Shown here: piece after piece, positions 5,852 through 8,379 of the stretch | Position numbering within the stretch: position 1 is the stretch's first letter | How the letters are laid out: every line of letters begins with the position of its first letter | NCBI GenBank assembly: GCA_030681075.1 | Contig: JAUXUE010000018.1 | Location: 1 to 8,379 of the forward strand | From: Candidatus Amesbacteria bacterium | GTDB lineage: Bacteria; Patescibacteriota; Microgenomatia; CAZETR01; Amesbacteraceae | DNA length: 8,379 nt | Direction of reading: 5' to 3' | Notes under the pieces: model-generated | The model's input: only the letters and a program-made list of their open reading frames with translations | Database searches by the model: none | What the model was told of the DNA's origin: nothing | Translations under genes and position numbers: made by a program

Positions 5852-5958
5852 AGTTTCAGGAGGTCAATTTGGTTGTGAGACCAATGTAGCTCAGCCTTAA
5901 TTAGTTAGAGCGCCTGAGATTGTATACAAATTTTGTATGCAGTCTCTGGCGCTTTTTT
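5852..5958 (+). ncRNA. Putative small RNA or attenuator leader, about 107 nt, family not recognised
   Basis: The unit is defined by a full-consensus promoter upstream and a strong intrinsic terminator at its 3' end, with no protein-coding ORF of meaningful size inside. Visible structure: hairpin TTGGT/ACCAA (5869-5873 with 5880-5884, 6-nt loop); a GCTC/GAGC stem (5889-5892 with 5908-5911) in a context resembling a tRNA D-arm; then the terminator. The segments TGTAGCTCAG and GTTAGAGCGC look like tRNA, but the D-loop lacks the GG pair, and no T-arm or acceptor partner was found, so it is not a functional tRNA. GAGC and CTGAG inside the terminator's left arm can pair with upstream GCTC or CTCAG (5890-5894), allowing alternative folds. 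It may be a free small RNA, or a switch controlling the gene at 5971. I do not recognise a known riboswitch, T-box, 6S or SRP RNA. Confidence 0.6.
5909..5958 (+). terminator. Long intrinsic terminator hairpin
   Basis: AGCGCC (5909-5914) pairs with GGCGCT (5948-5953). After one T-T mismatch the stem continues for 12 more pairs, with two G-T wobbles, up to C5927-G5935. The loop is 7 nt (AAATTTT). Six Ts at 5953-5958 follow or finish the stem, with a further T-run after one G and one base of spacing. The stem of about 18 pairs is unusually long for a terminator. It ends 13 bases before the ATG at 5971, too close for a separate downstream promoter to be obvious, so read-through or attenuation is likely to matter. 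Confidence 0.85.
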
Positions 5959-5970
5959 GTTTTTAAACTT

Positions 5971-6429
5971 ATGGCTAACGAAAATCAATTCAAATTATTT
6001 ACCAAGTTTATCGCTACCCGCGGAGTCGAGGAGTATCGGCAAACAATTCCTATCTGGGTCAGGCCAGAGGATTCGATATTGGAAATCGGTTGCGAGTGGG
6101 GTACGACTTCAAACCAAATTTGGCAAGGATGTAAAAGTTTAATCGCGACTGACATTAGTTTGGACTGTATCAGCGTGGCTAGGATTAAATATCCCCAAAT
6201 TCGTTTTGAAACTTTGGACGCCTTTAATATCCAACAGGCGATGCGTTTTGGGACAAATTTTACCAAAATATATATTGACATGTCTGGACTTTCTAGTTAT
6301 CGAGCATTGTTAGATGTGATTTCCTTGCTCAATATGTACGCCTCAGTCTTTGGCCCAGAGGCAATTATTATCAAAAGCGGTTCACTCAAACAGTTTGCGA
6401 GAAATTGTTCTGTCTGGAAGAGCCTTTAA
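5971..6429 (+). CDS. Small class I SAM-dependent methyltransferase-like protein
   Basis: The 152-residue protein has a Rossmann-type SAM-binding core. Motif I is [12 protein letters not shown] (residues 36-47), the end of the second strand is LIATDIS (57-63, acidic D61), FETLDAF (79-85) gives motif III, and [11 protein letters not shown] is the likely fourth strand. Near the end [12 protein letters not shown] is the next strand. The substrate cannot be told. It is short for a methyltransferase and seems to end soon after the core. I chose ATG 5971 because the in-frame ATG at 5920 lies within the terminator hairpin. There is no Shine-Dalgarno sequence. It sits right behind a promoter-leader-terminator unit and converges on dnaK: its TAA (6427-6429) overlaps the dnaK stop on the other strand. 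Fold is fairly certain, function unknown. Confidence 0.75.
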   Translation: MANENQFKLFTKFIATRGVEEYRQTIPIWVRPEDSILEIGCEWGTTSNQIWQGCKSLIATDISLDCISVARIKYPQIRFETLDAFNIQQAMRFGTNFTKIYIDMSGLSSYRALLDVISLLNMYASVFGPEAIIIKSGSLKQFARNCSVWKSL

Positions 6430-8327
6430 CTCACCACTTCCCCTTCTTCCGTCTTAACCTTGTCATCTTTTGGAGCCTCTGGTGTCTCTGTTGCTCCTGC
6501 GTCCTGCGCCCTGTCTCCTGATTCCTCTTTCGGTTGTTCGTTCATTGCACTGCCTATTTTTTGCATCGATTCCATCAGATCCTTGGTCTTGGCTTCCAGA
6601 TCTTCTTTGGATCCGACTTCAAGAAGGTCCTTGACTGCTTTGATTTTGTCTTCGACTTCAGTTTTTAATTCTGGCTTGATTTTGTCTCCACCATCTTTGA
6701 TGGCTTTTTCAGCTGTAAAGATCATAGTATCGGCCTGATTTCGGGCTTCGACACGGGCTTTTTTGGCAGAATCTTCGGCTGCATACTTTTCAGCTTCTGC
6801 TTGCATTCTTTTTATTTCGTCCTCAGACAAATTGGTGCTATTGGTGATAGTAATATGTTGTTCTTTTCCGGATGCCTTATCTTTAGCAGCTACTTTGAGA
6901 ATACCAGAGGCATCCAGATCAAATGTCACTTCGACTTGAGGAACACCCCGAGGAGCTGGCGGAATACCATCGAGAATAAATCTACCCAGAGTTTTATTAT
7001 CAGCGGCCATTGGTCTTTCTCCTTGTAAAACATGAATCTCGACAGAAGTTTGATTGTCAGCTGCTGTCGAAAAGACCTGAGATTTGGCTGTGGGAATAGT
7101 TGTATTTCTGGAAATTAGGGGTGTTGCGACACTACCCAAAGTCTCAAGTCCGAGTGTAAGAGGTGTGACATCGAGCAAGACCACATCTTTGACATCTCCT
7201 GTCAAAATTCCTCCCTGGATTGCAGCCCCAACTGCTACTACTTCGTCAGGATTGACACCGCGATTGGGTTCTTTACCAAAGAATTCCTTGACGACTGAAA
7301 CTACTTTTGGCATGCGAGTCATTCCGCCGACCATGACTACTTCATCAATCTTGGATATATCTACCCCAGCGTCTTTTAAGCACGCCTTGACTGGGACAAT
7401 AGTCTTTTGGATCAGGTCGTCGACCAGTGACTCCATCTTGGCCCGGGTCAGCTTGAGATTAAGGTGCAAGGGCTGGCCGTTGTTTTGAGTAATATAGGGC
7501 TGATTAATCTCTATTTCCATAGCCGACGACAATTCGATTTTGGCTTTTTCGGCTGCATCTTTGACCCGTTGTAAAGCCTGAGCGTCTTTCTTGAGATCCA
7601 GAGCATTTTCTTTTTTGAATTCCTCGACAATCCAATTCATAATAACTTGGTCAAAATCATCACCACCGAGGTGTGTATCGCCATTTGTTGCCTTGACTTC
7701 AAAGACGCCATCACCCAATTCCAAAACTGAAATGTCAAAAGTTCCACCACCTAGATCATAAACTGCCACAGTGTGAGCATTTTTCTTGTCGAGTCCGTAA
7801 GCCAGAGCTGCGGCCGTGGGTTCATTGATAATGCGTTCGACTTTTAGACCCGCTATTTCACCAGCCTGTTTGGTCGCCTGGCGCTGTGAATCATCAAAAT
7901 AAGCGGGGACTGTAATGACGGCCGAATCAATCTTGGTGCCCAAATAACTTTCGGCATGAGCTTTCATGGTCATGAGGACTTGGGCTGAGATTTCTTGTGG
8001 AGTATAGACTTTACCATCCACTTCCACGCATGCCATGCCGTCTTTACCGGAGACTATTTTATATGGAACCATGTCCATAGTTCTTTTGACTTCAGGATCG
8101 GAAAACTTTCTCCCCATCAGTCTTTTGATACTATAAATTGTATTTTTGGAATTGAGGACCATTTGACGTTTGGCTACGTCACCTACCAATTTTTTGACTG
8201 GCTCGACAATAGATGGTGTAGTGTTGCGACCAGTATCAGCTGCGACTATTACTTTTGGTGTTCCACCTTCCATTACAGCCACACAGCTGTTTGTTGTTCC
8301 TAGATCAATACCGATAATCTTTGCCAT
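6426..8327 (-). CDS. dnaK: Molecular chaperone DnaK (Hsp70)
   Basis: ATP-driven chaperone that binds exposed hydrophobic segments of unfolded proteins, working with DnaJ and GrpE (neither is in this window). The 633-residue protein is full length. Hsp70 signatures: IDLGTTNS (7-14), [12 protein letters not shown] (191-202) and [10 protein letters not shown] (331-340) in the ATPase domain; the interdomain linker DVVLLDVTP (381-389); a beta-sandwich substrate-binding domain to about 500; a helical lid to about 597; and an acidic flexible tail ending GEVVS, a variant of the usual DnaK C-terminus. Codons 2-8 (AKIIGID) fit the family start exactly. No CIRCE (HrcA) operator is visible in the 52 bases available upstream. 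Its TAA stop shares bases with the stop of the convergent methyltransferase-like gene. Confidence 0.99.
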   Translation of the reverse strand: MAKIIGIDLGTTNSCVAVMEGGTPKVIVAADTGRNTTPSIVEPVKKLVGDVAKRQMVLNSKNTIYSIKRLMGRKFSDPEVKRTMDMVPYKIVSGKDGMACVEVDGKVYTPQEISAQVLMTMKAHAESYLGTKIDSAVITVPAYFDDSQRQATKQAGEIAGLKVERIINEPTAAALAYGLDKKNAHTVAVYDLGGGTFDISVLELGDGVFEVKATNGDTHLGGDDFDQVIMNWIVEEFKKENALDLKKDAQALQRVKDAAEKAKIELSSAMEIEINQPYITQNNGQPLHLNLKLTRAKMESLVDDLIQKTIVPVKACLKDAGVDISKIDEVVMVGGMTRMPKVVSVVKEFFGKEPNRGVNPDEVVAVGAAIQGGILTGDVKDVVLLDVTPLTLGLETLGSVATPLISRNTTIPTAKSQVFSTAADNQTSVEIHVLQGERPMAADNKTLGRFILDGIPPAPRGVPQVEVTFDLDASGILKVAAKDKASGKEQHITITNSTNLSEDEIKRMQAEAEKYAAEDSAKKARVEARNQADTMIFTAEKAIKDGGDKIKPELKTEVEDKIKAVKDLLEVGSKEDLEAKTKDLMESMQKIGSAMNEQPKEESGDRAQDAGATETPEAPKDDKVKTEEGEVVS

Positions 8328-8334
8328 TTTATTT

Positions 8335-8340
8335 TTTATA
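8335..8340 (-). promoter_or_regulatory. Candidate -10 element of dnaK
   Basis: On the minus strand TATAAA (8340 down to 8335) ends 7 bases before the dnaK ATG (8327), matching the geometry at hicB, the DUF6922-like gene and secY. It would give a leaderless or near-leaderless dnaK message. There is no TG extension and no convincing -35, and the surroundings are A-rich, so it is weaker than the others. A GGAG at 8376-8373 is too far upstream to serve as a ribosome binding site. Confidence 0.4.
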
Positions 8341-8379
8341 AACTTTGACCTTTGCTGGTCTTAAAATAACATCTCCTAT

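Noticed and set aside
5880..5958. tRNA gene
   Set aside because: Only a D-arm-like segment is present. The acceptor stem has no partner, there is no T-arm, the D-loop lacks GG, and the 3' part is a terminator.
5985..6281. 98-codon minus-strand ORF and a 69-codon plus-strand ORF (5933-6142) over the methyltransferase-like gene
   Set aside because: Both overlap a gene with clear SAM-binding motifs. One starts within the terminator hairpin, and neither shows recognisable features.
7084..7488. 134-codon plus-strand ORF opposite dnaK, with smaller ones at 6460-6738, 6801-7028, 7995-8303 and 8170-8364
   Set aside because: All lie antisense to the conserved dnaK. Long open frames opposite Hsp70 genes are a known codon-usage effect; the translations are low-complexity and match no family.
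8328..8379. CIRCE heat-shock operator upstream of dnaK
   Set aside because: No TTAGCACTC-N9-GAGTGCTAA-like inverted repeat is present in the bases available. One could still lie beyond the window.

Overview
The window looks like chromosomal DNA from an AT-rich bacterium with a compact genome. It most resembles the Patescibacteria / Candidate Phyla Radiation (CPR). This placement is inference. It rests on the bacterial order secY-adk-map-infA-rpmJ-rpsM-rpsK with start/stop overlaps, a short ribosomal protein S11 with no N-terminal extension, an unusual adenylate kinase P-loop (GPQACGKGT), and small HicBA and AbiEii-type modules beside core genes. TGA is used as a stop codon for the nuclease, the AbiEii-like gene, secY and infA, so the genetic code is standard here and UGA-recoding CPR lineages are unlikely.

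Layout. Positions 1-465 hold the 3' part of a staphylococcal-nuclease-like gene that runs in from outside the window. Positions 480-958 hold a HicB/HicA toxin-antitoxin pair. Positions 984-1905 hold a second pair: a DUF6922-like small protein overlapping an AbiEii-family nucleotidyltransferase. Positions 1927-5683 are a tight housekeeping operon: protein-export channel SecY, adenylate kinase, methionine aminopeptidase, translation initiation factor IF-1 and ribosomal proteins L36, S13 and S11. Positions 5684-5970 are the only sizeable non-coding gap (287 bases). It carries a perfect 12-bp inverted repeat, a perfect DnaA box, a full-consensus sigma70-type promoter, and a roughly 107-nt transcribed region ending in a long intrinsic terminator. 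A small SAM-methyltransferase-like gene (5971-6429) starts 13 bases after the terminator's T-run. It converges on dnaK (8327-6426, minus strand), whose stop codon overlaps its own.

Regulation. Four protein genes or modules (hicBA, the DUF6922/AbiEii pair, secY, dnaK) have a -10-like element 6 to 8 bases before the ATG. Three of these carry the extended TGn form. That spacing puts the expected transcription start at or next to the ATG, so these mRNAs are probably leaderless. Inside the ribosomal operon, rpsM and rpsK instead have clear Shine-Dalgarno sequences.

The most interesting element is the promoter / structured RNA / terminator unit at 5806-5958. It could be a free-standing small RNA or a transcription-attenuation leader for the methyltransferase-like gene. 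I do not recognise it as a known RNA family. Its middle resembles a tRNA D-arm, but the rest of a tRNA is absent. No mobile element, CRISPR array, rRNA or intact tRNA was seen.
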